Origin: Belliella baltica DSM 15883
GTDB taxonomy: Bacteria; Bacteroidota; Bacteroidia; Cytophagales; Cyclobacteriaceae
Direction: 5' to 3'
NCBI RefSeq assembly: GCF_000265405.1
Contig: NC_018010.1
Location: forward strand, 1,178,001 to 1,242,000
DNA length: 64,000 nucleotides
In this document: piece by piece, positions 1 to 7,344 of the stretch
Layout of the letters: every line of letters starts with the position of its first letter
Position numbering within the stretch: the first letter of the stretch is position 1
Made by a program: the position numbers and the translations under genes
Notes under the pieces: generated by a model
Told to the model about the DNA's origin: nothing
The model's database searches: none
Seen by the model: only the letters and a program-made list of their open reading frames with translations

Positions 1-100
1 TGAGTAATAGGATAAAAATCAATCCATTAGTCAAAAGATAGCCAGCTGAAATCTCAGAAATTTCAGCTAGCAATAATATACTCGGATAGGGGTCGTCCAT
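1..100 (-). CDS. gldE: GldE, gliding-motility CNNM/CorC-type membrane protein (5' end only)
   Basis: Only the first 33 codons lie in the window; the ATG is the complement of 98-100 and the frame stays open to the window edge. The visible peptide starts MDDPYPSILLLAEISE and runs into a hydrophobic stretch (GYLLTNGLIFILLL), as expected before the first membrane segment of a DUF21/CNNM protein. The assignment rests on this start plus the gene order ssb then gldE on the same strand, which is conserved in many Bacteroidota, where GldE supports gliding or lipoprotein-related envelope functions. The catalytic and CBS parts cannot be seen, so the exact paralogue is inferred. Confidence 0.6.
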   Translation of the reverse strand, partial: MDDPYPSILLLAEISEISAGYLLTNGLIFILLL

Positions 101-255
101 TAATTATAAAATTATTTCTGCAAAATTAACCAAATATGACAAACAACTCAATGATTTATCTCACAATACAATAAAGATGTAAATTATTTTTGCTGATGTC
201 AATGATCTAATAGAATTTAAAACTGTTAAGGTTAAGATTCAGAATATTTGAAGTG

Positions 256-711
256 TTAGAACGGCAAATCATCGTCTTCACCCGGCCCTTCTGAGACTGC
301 TGGAGATGGCATAGATTGCGAACTATTACTAGTATTGTTAGCATAGTTTGAGTTTCCTCCACCGGTATTTGGACTGTCAGTTCTAGAGTCTAGCATAGTC
401 ATGTTGAGCACACGGATTTTAACTTTCTTACGGTTATTTCCTTGCTCATCTTGCCAGCTATCTGTTTTGATTTTTCCTTCTACATATACTTTACTTCCTT
501 TTTTGAGATAACTTTCTGCAATTTTTGCTAGTCCATCCCAAAGCTCCAAATCATGCCACTCCGTATTGTCAACACGATTTCCTGATCTGTCCTTATAAGA
601 TTCTGTTGTCGCTAAACTTACATTGGCGACTACTTTGTCACCTTCCAAATGCTTTACTTCAGGGTCTTGACCCAAGTTACCTACTAAAATCACTTTATTT
701 ACTCCAGCCAT
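256..711 (-). CDS. ssb: Single-stranded DNA-binding protein
   Basis: A 151-residue protein with an OB fold in about residues 1-108. It opens MAGVNKVILVGNLGQDPEV, the standard SSB start, and includes NTEWHDLELWDGLAKIAESY and a conserved strand KGSKVYVEGKI. A flexible Asn/Ser/Gly-rich linker follows, then the acidic tip EDDDLPF that docks partner proteins such as PriA, RecO and exonuclease I. The length is shorter than E. coli SSB but typical for Bacteroidota. It lies between mutY (upstream, 51 bp) and gldE (downstream) on the same strand, so co-transcription with these is likely. The protein coats single-stranded DNA in replication, repair and recombination. Confidence 0.97.
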   Translation of the reverse strand: MAGVNKVILVGNLGQDPEVKHLEGDKVVANVSLATTESYKDRSGNRVDNTEWHDLELWDGLAKIAESYLKKGSKVYVEGKIKTDSWQDEQGNNRKKVKIRVLNMTMLDSRTDSPNTGGGNSNYANNTSNSSQSMPSPAVSEGPGEDDDLPF

Positions 712-762
712 AATTGATATTGTTTATATGTTTGACAAAAAGTTTACTTATAAATTTAAGGA

Positions 763-1836
763 TTATTTTTCATCGTTCAAAAACTTCAATAATAACCTGG
801 GTTTACCCACAGAATCGAGTTTATCTTGATGGATTAGCTCATAATTTGAATTTTTAGCCCAATCATGTAGATTTTTACGATGCTTTTCTTGAATAATCAA
901 TGTGACAAAGTTGGCAAAAATTCTTTGATGTGTCAGAATATGTTTGAAGATAGTTGCCGAATCAAAGTGTATTTCTGGGTCAAATTGTGTCAAGCTTTGG
1001 AAGATAGATGCTTCATTGAGTTCCAAAAGTGGCTTTTGTGCAACCTCATGTAATGGGAAGTCATAGAGTCCTTGCCAAATGTCTCCAGCACTGCGATAAT
1101 TTACCACCACTTCTTCAGCACATTTAATATAAAAATAAGTAAAGTATCGCTTCCTAACCTTCACTTTATTGATTTTAACTGGAAGTTGAGCAGTGAGTTC
1201 ATTTTTAAAGGCAAAACAAGAGCCTCTTAATGGGCAATCCTCGCATTTTGGATTTTTTGGAGCGCACTGTAAAGAGCCAAATTCCATAATAGCTTGATTG
1301 AAAGCTGCGGGTTTGTCATTTGGAATACATTCGTTGGCAATTATCTCAAACTCTTTTTTCCCTGAGTTACTAGCAATGTCAGTGCTGATCCCGAAATATC
1401 GAGCTAAAACCCGAAAGACATTCCCATCAACTACAGCTACGGGCTCGTTAAATGCAAAAGAAGCAATCGCGGCAGCTGTGTAGCTCCCAACTCCTTTGAG
1501 TTTTATCAGTGAATTATAGTTGTTTGGAAATTTTCCGTTGTGCTCTTCGACAATGTCTTTTGCACATTGATGGAGATTTCTTGCGCGGCTGTAATATCCC
1601 AATCCTTGCCAGAGTCTCATCACTTCATCCGAGGGAGCTTGAGCTAAATCTTCAACTTTCGGAAAATTTTCAAGAAATTTTTCAAAATAAGGGAGTCCTT
1701 GAGCGACTCTAGTTTGCTGAAGGATAACTTCTGACAACCAAATGATATATGGCTCTGAGGTGTTTCTCCAAGGCAAATCCCTCTTATTTTGTTCATACCA
1801 CTCTAATATTGTTAAGGCAAAATGCTTGTTATTCAA
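763..1836 (-). CDS. mutY: A/G-specific adenine DNA glycosylase MutY
   Basis: A 357-residue base-excision repair enzyme that removes adenine mispaired with 8-oxoguanine. The catalytic Glu36 is in LSEVILQQTR, the helix-hairpin-helix is LKGVGSYTAAAI (about 113-124), and the catalytic Asp137 is in VVDGNVFRVLAR. The 4Fe-4S cluster ligands C191, C198, C201 and C207 have the exact C-X6-C-X2-C-X5-C spacing. The C-terminal part (about 225-350) corresponds to the NUDIX-like domain that reads 8-oxoG. The start is a TTG directly before NNKHFALTILEWYE; no in-frame ATG lies nearby upstream. It is divergent from the HU gene across about 160 bp and leads into ssb. Confidence 0.97.
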   Translation of the reverse strand: MNNKHFALTILEWYEQNKRDLPWRNTSEPYIIWLSEVILQQTRVAQGLPYFEKFLENFPKVEDLAQAPSDEVMRLWQGLGYYSRARNLHQCAKDIVEEHNGKFPNNYNSLIKLKGVGSYTAAAIASFAFNEPVAVVDGNVFRVLARYFGISTDIASNSGKKEFEIIANECIPNDKPAAFNQAIMEFGSLQCAPKNPKCEDCPLRGSCFAFKNELTAQLPVKINKVKVRKRYFTYFYIKCAEEVVVNYRSAGDIWQGLYDFPLHEVAQKPLLELNEASIFQSLTQFDPEIHFDSATIFKHILTHQRIFANFVTLIIQEKHRKNLHDWAKNSNYELIHQDKLDSVGKPRLLLKFLNDEK

Positions 1837-1898
1837 AACGTTGAAATTTTTATGACTTATCTTTCGTTAAACAAATGAAGCTAATTTTATGCAATTTG

Positions 1899-1929
1899 TT
1901 TTTATATTGAAATGCTTCTTGTAAATTTG
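1899..1929 (+). promoter_or_regulatory. Bacteroidota-type promoter for the HU gene
   Basis: A -7 element TAAATTTG (1922-1929) fits TAnnTTTG exactly. A TTTT at 1899-1902 is 19 nt upstream, and a TTTG overlaps at 1895-1898. This is the spacing known for the primary sigma factor of Bacteroidota. Transcription would begin near 1935, leaving a leader of about 60 nt before the GTG at 1997. Confidence 0.6.
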
Positions 1930-1996
1930 CAGTCCCAAAATTAGTTGGTTAATAGGTCGTTAAGCTTATTCGATAATAATTTAAATTAATACAACA

Positions 1997-2305
1997 GTGA
2001 CTAAAGCAGAAGTAATTACCAAGATTTCGGACAAAACTGGAATCCAGAAGGACGATGTAACTCAGACCATTGAGGCGTTTTTCAAAGTTGTAAAAGATTC
2101 CATGGCAGAGGGAGACAACATTTATGTGAGAGGATTTGGCAGCTTCATTAATAAGAAGAGAGCTAAAAAAATCGCCCGAAATATCTCTAAGAATACTGCG
2201 ATTGTAATCGATGAGCATTATGTACCGGCTTTCAAGCCATCCAAAGTGTTTATTGAAAAGATTAAAAGTAGCAAAAAAATTAAAGAATTAGCTCCTCAGG
2301 AATAG
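1997..2305 (+). CDS. HU/IHF-family DNA-binding protein
   Basis: A 102-residue nucleoid protein starting at a GTG (MTKAEVITKISDKTGI). The two N-terminal helices, the signature GFGSFINKKRAKKIARN and the beta arm ending in VPAFKPSKVF match the HU family, which bends DNA as a dimer. It is about ten residues longer than E. coli HU, with a basic tail (KIKSSKKIKELAPQE), as is common in Bacteroidota. It has its own promoter at 1899-1929 and is followed by a hairpin that contains its stop codon, so it is probably expressed at a higher level than the TPR gene behind it. Confidence 0.95.
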   Translation: MTKAEVITKISDKTGIQKDDVTQTIEAFFKVVKDSMAEGDNIYVRGFGSFINKKRAKKIARNISKNTAIVIDEHYVPAFKPSKVFIEKIKSSKKIKELAPQE

Positions 2306-2322
2306 TCCTGAGGACTATTTTT
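2294..2322 (+). terminator. Hairpin terminator or attenuator spanning the HU stop codon
   Basis: An 8-bp perfect stem CCTCAGGA/TCCTGAGG encloses the loop ATAG and is followed by ACTATTTTT. The HU stop codon TAG (2303-2305) lies in the loop. The next gene starts only 6 nt after the T run, so this may work as a partial terminator. Confidence 0.7.
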
Positions 2323-2327
2323 CCTTT

Positions 2328-3146
2328 ATGAAGAAATCCCAAACCATAGTCGTTATTATAGGAATTGTCGCTGTAGCAATTCTATTTTCACTTCCCCGTG
2401 TTATGGTAGATAATGAAGAGGGAGGGACACAAATCACCGATTCTGAGCAATCAGCCCCATCAATTTCCGAAGACTTGCATGATTCTCCTGTGGATGAGTC
2501 TATCCTCACAGAAATCAATGCGCTAAGGACAAAATTGAAATCGGAAGATAATAAGGAAAATTTTGCTAACTTCGCAGATTCTTTGGCTTCTTTGTATTTC
2601 CAGGCAAACAAATTTGACAGTGCTGCTTATTATTATGAACAAGCTGCTGAAAGAGTTTCCACATTGGAGAGAATAGAGAAAACAGGGAATGCTTATTACG
2701 AAGCATATATGTTCGCTTTGGACGAGCAAAAAGTAGCATACTTGGCTGAAAAGACAAGAACCTACTTAAACAATGTTTTGGAAAATGATCCGAAACGTCT
2801 GGATTTGAAAACTAAGGTTGCAATGACGTATGTGTCTTCTTCCAATCCAATGCAGGGAATAACCATGCTAAGGGAAATATTGGTAGAAGAACCTACTAAT
2901 GAAGATGCACTATTCAATATGGGTGTGCTTTCTATGCAATCTGGGCAGTATATTAGAGCATCTGAAAGGTTTGAGGAATTGATAAAATTTCATCCAAATA
3001 ATCTTCAGGGGCAATTTTATCTTGCTGTAAGTTATTTTGAATCTAAGCAAACTAATAAAGCAAAAAAGCAGTTCGAACAAGTGAAAGGCATGACAACAGA
3101 TCCTATGATTTTGTCAAATGTTGAAAGCTATCTAGAAAGGCTGTAA
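2328..3146 (+). CDS. Membrane-anchored tetratricopeptide repeat protein
   Basis: A 272-residue protein with an N-terminal membrane segment (about residues 6-20, IVVIIGIVAVAILFSL) and a Ser/Glu/Asp-rich linker. TPR helices follow over about residues 60-265, for example NEDALFNMGVLSMQSGQYIRA and NLQGQFYLAVSYFESKQTNKA. It probably faces the periplasm and acts as a protein-binding scaffold; no enzymatic domain is visible. It sits between HU and the small ribosomal protein/rng genes, an arrangement common in this phylum. The ATG follows the HU hairpin closely, so its expression probably depends on read-through from HU. Confidence 0.85.
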   Translation: MKKSQTIVVIIGIVAVAILFSLPRVMVDNEEGGTQITDSEQSAPSISEDLHDSPVDESILTEINALRTKLKSEDNKENFANFADSLASLYFQANKFDSAAYYYEQAAERVSTLERIEKTGNAYYEAYMFALDEQKVAYLAEKTRTYLNNVLENDPKRLDLKTKVAMTYVSSSNPMQGITMLREILVEEPTNEDALFNMGVLSMQSGQYIRASERFEELIKFHPNNLQGQFYLAVSYFESKQTNKAKKQFEQVKGMTTDPMILSNVESYLERL

Positions 3147-3176
3147 ATAATTATTCACATTTAAATCTTTAAAACT

Positions 3177-3266
3177 ATGCCTTGCGGTAAAAAAAGAAAA
3201 AGACATAAGATCGCTACGCACAAGCGTAAGAAGAGACTTAGAAAAAACAGACATAAGAAGAAGTAA
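3177..3266 (+). CDS. Tiny AURKAIP1/COX24-domain (mS38/bS22-like) ribosomal protein
   Basis: A 29-residue, extremely basic peptide: MPCGKKRKRHKIATHKRKKR followed by LRKNRHKKK. This matches the short Bacteroidota proteins annotated as AURKAIP1/COX24-domain, related to mitochondrial mS38 and mycobacterial bS22, which bind 16S rRNA near the decoding region. It lies between the TPR gene and rng, an order often seen in this phylum. The last three Lys codons and the stop are part of a perfect 28-bp palindrome, so its 3' end and a transcription terminator share the same bases. Confidence 0.9.
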   Translation: MPCGKKRKRHKIATHKRKKRLRKNRHKKK

Positions 3267-3285
3267 TTAATTACTTCTTCTTTTT
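3255..3285 (+). terminator. Palindromic terminator overlapping the small ribosomal gene
   Basis: The arms AAGAAGAAGTAATT (3255-3268) and AATTACTTCTTCTT (3269-3282) form a perfect palindrome followed by TTT. It is poor in G+C, so termination may be weak, but the T-rich end and position between genes fit a 3' end. Confidence 0.5.
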
Positions 3286-3329
3286 GAGTTTTTACAGTAA
3301 ACGTTCATTCACATAAACAGAGACACGAT

Positions 3330-4901
3330 TTGAGCACAGAATTAGTAATCGATTCTGCTCAAAGCGGTAGTCGTATCGCTCTTTTAAAAGAAAAAAGTCT
3401 GGTTGAGCTCCATTCCGATGGAGAAGACAATCAGTTTAAAGTTGGTGATATTTATCTTGGAACTGTTCGGAAAATCGTCAATGGGCTGAATGCAGCCTTT
3501 ATTGATGTAGGTTATGAAAAAGATGCCTTCCTGCATTATCAGGATCTTGGACCGCAGATCAATAGCTTAAATAAGTTTTCGAAACTAGCCAAGAATGGTA
3601 ATTACACCAGCTACAATTTAAAAGGGTTTGACCTAGAGCCTGACATAGAAAAACTTGGAAAGATTTCCAATGTTCTTCCTAAAAACAACCAAATTTTGGT
3701 TCAGGTTGTAAAAGAGCCGATCTCAACGAAAGGCCCTCGACTATCCTGTGAGCTCTCCATTGCCGGTCGATATTTGGTATTGGTTCCTTTTTCCAACACT
3801 GTCAACGTTTCTAAAAAGATACGAAGCGCAGAAGAAAGAAGAAGACTGGTCCGCTTGATCACTTCCATCAAACCAGCCAATTTTGGCGTGATTATCAGAA
3901 CAGTAGCTGAAGGTCAGTCAGTCACAGAACTTGACAAAGATCTCAGAAACTTGGTAAGCACTTGGGAAGATGGTATGAAAAAGCTTCCAAAAGCAAAACC
4001 AAAAGACAAGGTAATCGGAGAAATGAGTATGGCCTCCTCTATCATTAGAGACCTACTCAACGAATCATTCGATGCAATCACAGTAGAGGATGAATTGATC
4101 TACGATCAGATCCGATCTTATATCAGATCGATCGCTCCTGAAAAGGAAAGAATAGTGAAGCTTTACAATGGTAAAGCAAAGCTCTTTGAAAGTTTTGGAA
4201 TAGAAAAGCAAATCAAAAGCTTGTTTGGTCAAACAATTAGTCTTCCCCAAGGTGGGTATGTTATCATAGAACATACCGAAGCCCTACACGTCATCGACGT
4301 GAATAGTGGAAATAAATCCAATCAAGAAAGCGATCAGGAAACTACGGCATTGAAGACCAACCTGGCCGCTGCGAAAGAAATTGCTAGACAATTACGCCTC
4401 CGAGATATGGGAGGTATTATCGTCATTGACTTTATAGATATGAAAAAAGCCGACAATAAGAAGGCGATCTATGATGCAATGAAAGATGAGATGAAAGACG
4501 ACAGGTCGAAAAACACGGTGCTTCCTTTGACCAAGTTTGGGTTGATGCAGATCACTAGACAGCGTGTAAGACCAGAAGTCAATATCATCACAAAAGAAAC
4601 TTGCCCTTCTTGTAACGGAACAGGCAAGATCCAGGCTTCCATATTGGTGGCAGATAAACTGGAAAAAGACCTAGAGCATATGGCTACTATCCAAAATATT
4701 TCTAATATCCACATTGGATTACATCCTTACCTGCATGCCTTCTTTACGAATGGTATTATATCACAAAGGGTAAGATGGTTTTTCAAATACTTCAAGTGGG
4801 TAAAATTGATCAAAGATTCATCACTTCCAGTGACGGAGTACAGATTCCTGGACGATTCAGGAGAAGAAATAGAACTTAATGTAAAAGAGGCTGTCTCATA
4901 A
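3330..4901 (+). CDS. rng: Ribonuclease G (Rne/Rng family)
   Basis: A 523-residue endoribonuclease that processes rRNA and decays mRNA. The start is a TTG giving MSTELVIDSAQSGSRIALL. An S1 RNA-binding domain spans about 35-130, with an insertion typical of Bacteroidota. The catalytic metal-binding aspartates are D323 (HVIDVNSGN) and D367 (IIVIDFIDM), and the zinc link CPSC is at 425-428. The last residues, E520-A-V-S523, and the stop codon are read from the inverted repeat of the adjacent IS1182-family element, so the native C-terminus has been replaced. All catalytic parts lie upstream and look intact, so activity is probably retained. Confidence 0.95.
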   Translation: MSTELVIDSAQSGSRIALLKEKSLVELHSDGEDNQFKVGDIYLGTVRKIVNGLNAAFIDVGYEKDAFLHYQDLGPQINSLNKFSKLAKNGNYTSYNLKGFDLEPDIEKLGKISNVLPKNNQILVQVVKEPISTKGPRLSCELSIAGRYLVLVPFSNTVNVSKKIRSAEERRRLVRLITSIKPANFGVIIRTVAEGQSVTELDKDLRNLVSTWEDGMKKLPKAKPKDKVIGEMSMASSIIRDLLNESFDAITVEDELIYDQIRSYIRSIAPEKERIVKLYNGKAKLFESFGIEKQIKSLFGQTISLPQGGYVIIEHTEALHVIDVNSGNKSNQESDQETTALKTNLAAAKEIARQLRLRDMGGIIVIDFIDMKKADNKKAIYDAMKDEMKDDRSKNTVLPLTKFGLMQITRQRVRPEVNIITKETCPSCNGTGKIQASILVADKLEKDLEHMATIQNISNIHIGLHPYLHAFFTNGIISQRVRWFFKYFKWVKLIKDSSLPVTEYRFLDDSGEEIELNVKEAVS

Positions 4902-4920
4902 GTCTCTTTTTAAAAAAATG

Positions 4921-4952
4921 AAAGGCTACCAAATTTCTCGGGTAGCCTTTTT
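4921..4952 (+). terminator. Hairpin terminator inside the left end of the IS1182 element
   Basis: Perfect 10-bp stem AAAGGCTACC/GGTAGCCTTT with a 10-nt loop and a trailing T run. It would stop transcription entering from rng before it reaches the transposase. Confidence 0.8.
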
Positions 4953-4961
4953 CTTGTTTAA

Positions 4962-4981
4962 CTCAAAATTGTTATTTTGAG
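4962..4981 (+). repeat. Hairpin directly before the transposase start codon
   Basis: CTCAAAAT-TGTT-ATTTTGAG forms a perfect 8-bp stem whose 3' arm ends 2 nt before the GTG at 4984. It could mask the translation start when formed in read-through RNA. Confidence 0.6.
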
Positions 4982-4983
4982 GT

Positions 4984-6531
4984 GTGCAAAAACAAAACTC
5001 AAATATAGTCTTTAAAGACTATGATCACAACCAGTTGATGCTCCTTCCCCACAATTTGGGTGACCTTCTTCCATCAGAGCATCCCGTCCGTGTAGTCAGC
5101 ACGGTCGTAGACAAGATAAACATCCAGCCGATCTTTTCGCAGTACAGCAATATGGGAGCGAGCAGTTACCATCCCCGTATGCTGTTGAAGGTACTAATAT
5201 ACGGTTATCTGGAAAACTGCTATTCCTCCCGTAAGCTTGAGAAAGCTGTCCGTGAAAATATCGGTTTCATGTGGCTCTCGGGCATGCAGCGACCCGACCA
5301 TAATACCATCAACCGTTTCCGGGGGGAAAAGCTCCGTGAAGTGATCCGGGAGATTTTTTCGCAGGTAGTGCTCATGCTTTACGACGAAGGGCTTCTGGAC
5401 ATAAAAGACGTTTATACAGACGGGACTAAAATAGAGGCCAACGCCAACAGGTACACCTTTGTCTGGGGAAAGGCTGTCAAGAAGAGCAGGGAGAGGATTG
5501 CAAAGCAGCTTCAGGAGCTCTGGGATTACGCTGCCGAAACGGCAAAGGAAGAACTCGGACAGCCCGAAGAGAAGTTTGAGAATCCCAGTCCCCAAAAAGT
5601 ACTTGAAACCGTTGAGAAGATCAACACGGCACTACAGGGCAAAGAAGTTGATCCCAAAGTGAGACAGAAGCTCAGGTATGCAGAGAAAAACTGGCCAGGA
5701 AAGCTTGCCGAATATGAACAGAAGGAGGAGACCTTACAGGAACGCAACAGCTATTCAAAAACTGATGAAGATGCCACTTTTATGCGGATGAAGGAAGATC
5801 ACATGAAAAACGGGCAGCTTAAACCCGGCTATAACCTTCAGCTCAGTACCCACGGACACTTTGTGGTCAACTATACCCTGCACCAAAAACCCAACGATAC
5901 CACCACACTTATCCCACATATGAATGCCTATCGGCAGATGTACGGAGCTTACCCCGAAACACTGACTGCCGATGCGGGGTACGGAAGCGAGGAAAATTAT
6001 GCCGCCCTCGAGCAGAACGGTACATCAGCTTATGTAAAGTATAATTACTTCCATAAAGAACTCAGAGAAGAAAACAGGAAAAACAGGGAATACAGACTAC
6101 TTGAAAACCTGTATTACGACAGCCAAAAGGACAGGTATATCTGCCCGATGGGACAGCCAATGGAAAGGAACGGTACCAGAACCAGGACAACAGCGACAGG
6201 ATACAAACAAGAATACGCAAGATATACGGCATCAAAATGTGTGGGATGTCCTTTGGCTGCTTCCTGCAGGCCGGGAAAGGGAAACAAAACCATTGAAGTC
6301 AACAGGGCATTGGAACGGTATAAATCAGAAGCAAAACAAAAGCTGACCTCTCCCGAGGGAATCCAAAAAAGAAAGCAGCGGGCCACAGACGTCGAACCTG
6401 TATTCGGACACCTTAAGCAAAACAAGGGGATGAAGAGGTATGTGCTCAGGGGACTGGAAAAGGTGGAAATTGAAACAGGTCTTCATGCAATCGCCCACAA
6501 CCTTTCCAGAAAGGCAGCAAAAGCAGCATAA
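4984..6531 (+). CDS. IS1182-family DDE transposase
   Basis: A 515-residue transposase starting at a GTG (MQKQNSNIVFKDYDHNQLML). The N-terminal domain (HPVRVVSTVVDKI and RMLLKVLIYGY) is typical of IS1182 and related elements. The DDE triad is recognisable as D in VYTDGTKIEANANRY, D in LTADAGYGSEENY and E in DVEPVFGHLKQNKGMKRY. A coiled, charged insert (about 165-250) and a Cys-containing segment (KCVGCPLAASC) lie between these, as in the family. It looks full length and intact. Codon usage is richer in G/C than in neighbouring genes. Confidence 0.95.
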   Translation: MQKQNSNIVFKDYDHNQLMLLPHNLGDLLPSEHPVRVVSTVVDKINIQPIFSQYSNMGASSYHPRMLLKVLIYGYLENCYSSRKLEKAVRENIGFMWLSGMQRPDHNTINRFRGEKLREVIREIFSQVVLMLYDEGLLDIKDVYTDGTKIEANANRYTFVWGKAVKKSRERIAKQLQELWDYAAETAKEELGQPEEKFENPSPQKVLETVEKINTALQGKEVDPKVRQKLRYAEKNWPGKLAEYEQKEETLQERNSYSKTDEDATFMRMKEDHMKNGQLKPGYNLQLSTHGHFVVNYTLHQKPNDTTTLIPHMNAYRQMYGAYPETLTADAGYGSEENYAALEQNGTSAYVKYNYFHKELREENRKNREYRLLENLYYDSQKDRYICPMGQPMERNGTRTRTTATGYKQEYARYTASKCVGCPLAASCRPGKGNKTIEVNRALERYKSEAKQKLTSPEGIQKRKQRATDVEPVFGHLKQNKGMKRYVLRGLEKVEIETGLHAIAHNLSRKAAKAA

Positions 6532-6634
6532 TTATCATTTTCGGGAAGATTTAAATCAAAAATATAAGAGAAACATCACCAAATCAGATAGAGTAATAAA
6601 CCATGCTTTTTGACTAGAGTTCAAAAAATAAGAA

Positions 6635-6655
6635 GCCGATTTGTTGAAAATCGGC
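6635..6655. repeat. Hairpin near the right end of the IS1182 element
   Basis: GCCGATTT-GTTGA-AAATCGGC forms a perfect 8-bp stem between the transposase stop and the right inverted repeat; it probably acts as a transcription barrier or end structure. Confidence 0.6.
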
Positions 6656-6725
6656 CTCTATTGCTAAATTAGGCTGTTTTTAAAATTTAAATTTATTCAA
6701 ATTTACTTTTGAGACAGCCTCTTTT

Positions 6726-7094
6726 TTTGGTTTATAGCCTATGAATTCTTAGCTTTTACAAAGTATAAAAACTTTGATAGCGAAATACCTGTTTAATTTA
6801 ACCGGATTTGACAATACAATTCAGTTGGGGATAAGCCAAATGGTGATGTCCGATAGCTTTGTTTTTTTGCGTATTATATATGATAACCAATCCTATTATA
6901 TAGTGATTGATTTGGAAAACAATCGTCCCCTAACTCATTTAAGGCAATTATTTGACTGAGATTTGACCATAGAGAGCATTCCAAGGCAATTTGATGGGGA
7001 TGTGTTTTACTCTATCCTAAGGAATGAGGATGAAACTGAGGAGAAAAATCCAATGATCGTATTATTTGGTTTGACATCCGCAGAAAACAAATGA
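6726..7094 (+). pseudogene. Decayed six-bladed propeller-type lipoprotein (3' remnant)
   Basis: Reading one frame from about 6753 gives SDSFVFLRIIYDNQSYYIVI and then RPLTHLRQLFD, an in-frame TGA (6957-6959), and then DLTIESIPRQFDGDVFYSIL and MIVLFGL before a final TGA at 7092-7094. This pattern (a strand, a short Asn-rich turn, a glycine-poor loop, then an acidic C-terminus) resembles the last blades of Bacteroidota six-bladed beta-propeller lipoproteins (DUF5128/BF3164 type). There is no start or signal peptide, and the N-terminal part is missing beyond the IS end. A second frame just upstream (AFTKYKNFDSEIPV) suggests a frameshift too. Family assignment is tentative; that it is broken is clear. 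Confidence 0.55.
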
Positions 7095-7344
7095 AGAGTT
7101 CAATTTAACAAAAGGTAAGTCTGCTTGAAAATCTGCCCAACCAAAGCTCTAACTGCAAAGTACGCAAGGTCGCGAGAAGATTTTTAGATGGTCGTAGGAA
7201 ACAAGTTTGACTCAATTTTTTTATTTTACCATAAAGTTTTTTGTTTAGATAGGAGTTTTTTTGCTTTTTCCTATTTATTAAATTGATTTTAGTTATATTA
7301 CAATTATATATTTAGCCATATCTATTGATCTTATTTTCATAGTC

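Larger units (their letters stand above)
4883..6725 (+). mobile_element. IS1182-family insertion sequence
   Basis: Terminal inverted repeats are visible: the left end reads AAAAGAGGCTGTCTCATAAGT (about 4883-4903, first 20 bases compared), and the complement of the right end (about 6703-6725) reads AAAAGAGGCTGTCTCAAAAG, differing at one base. One transposase gene fills the element, which is about 1.84 kb. Hairpins flank the gene on both sides (4921-4952, 4962-4981 and 6635-6655). The transposase has clearly more G+C than the surrounding genes, which suggests recent acquisition from another host. I saw no convincing target duplication. The left end lies inside rng and the right end abuts a decayed lipoprotein gene, so insertion may have been accompanied by deletion. 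Confidence 0.9.

Noticed and set aside
1949..2218. 89-residue reading frame on the minus strand over the HU gene
   Set aside because: It is antisense to a well-conserved HU gene and has no protein-like motif.
4883..6725. Target-site duplication of the IS1182 element
   Set aside because: The flanking bases are A and T runs that belong to the inverted repeats; no distinct duplication can be named.
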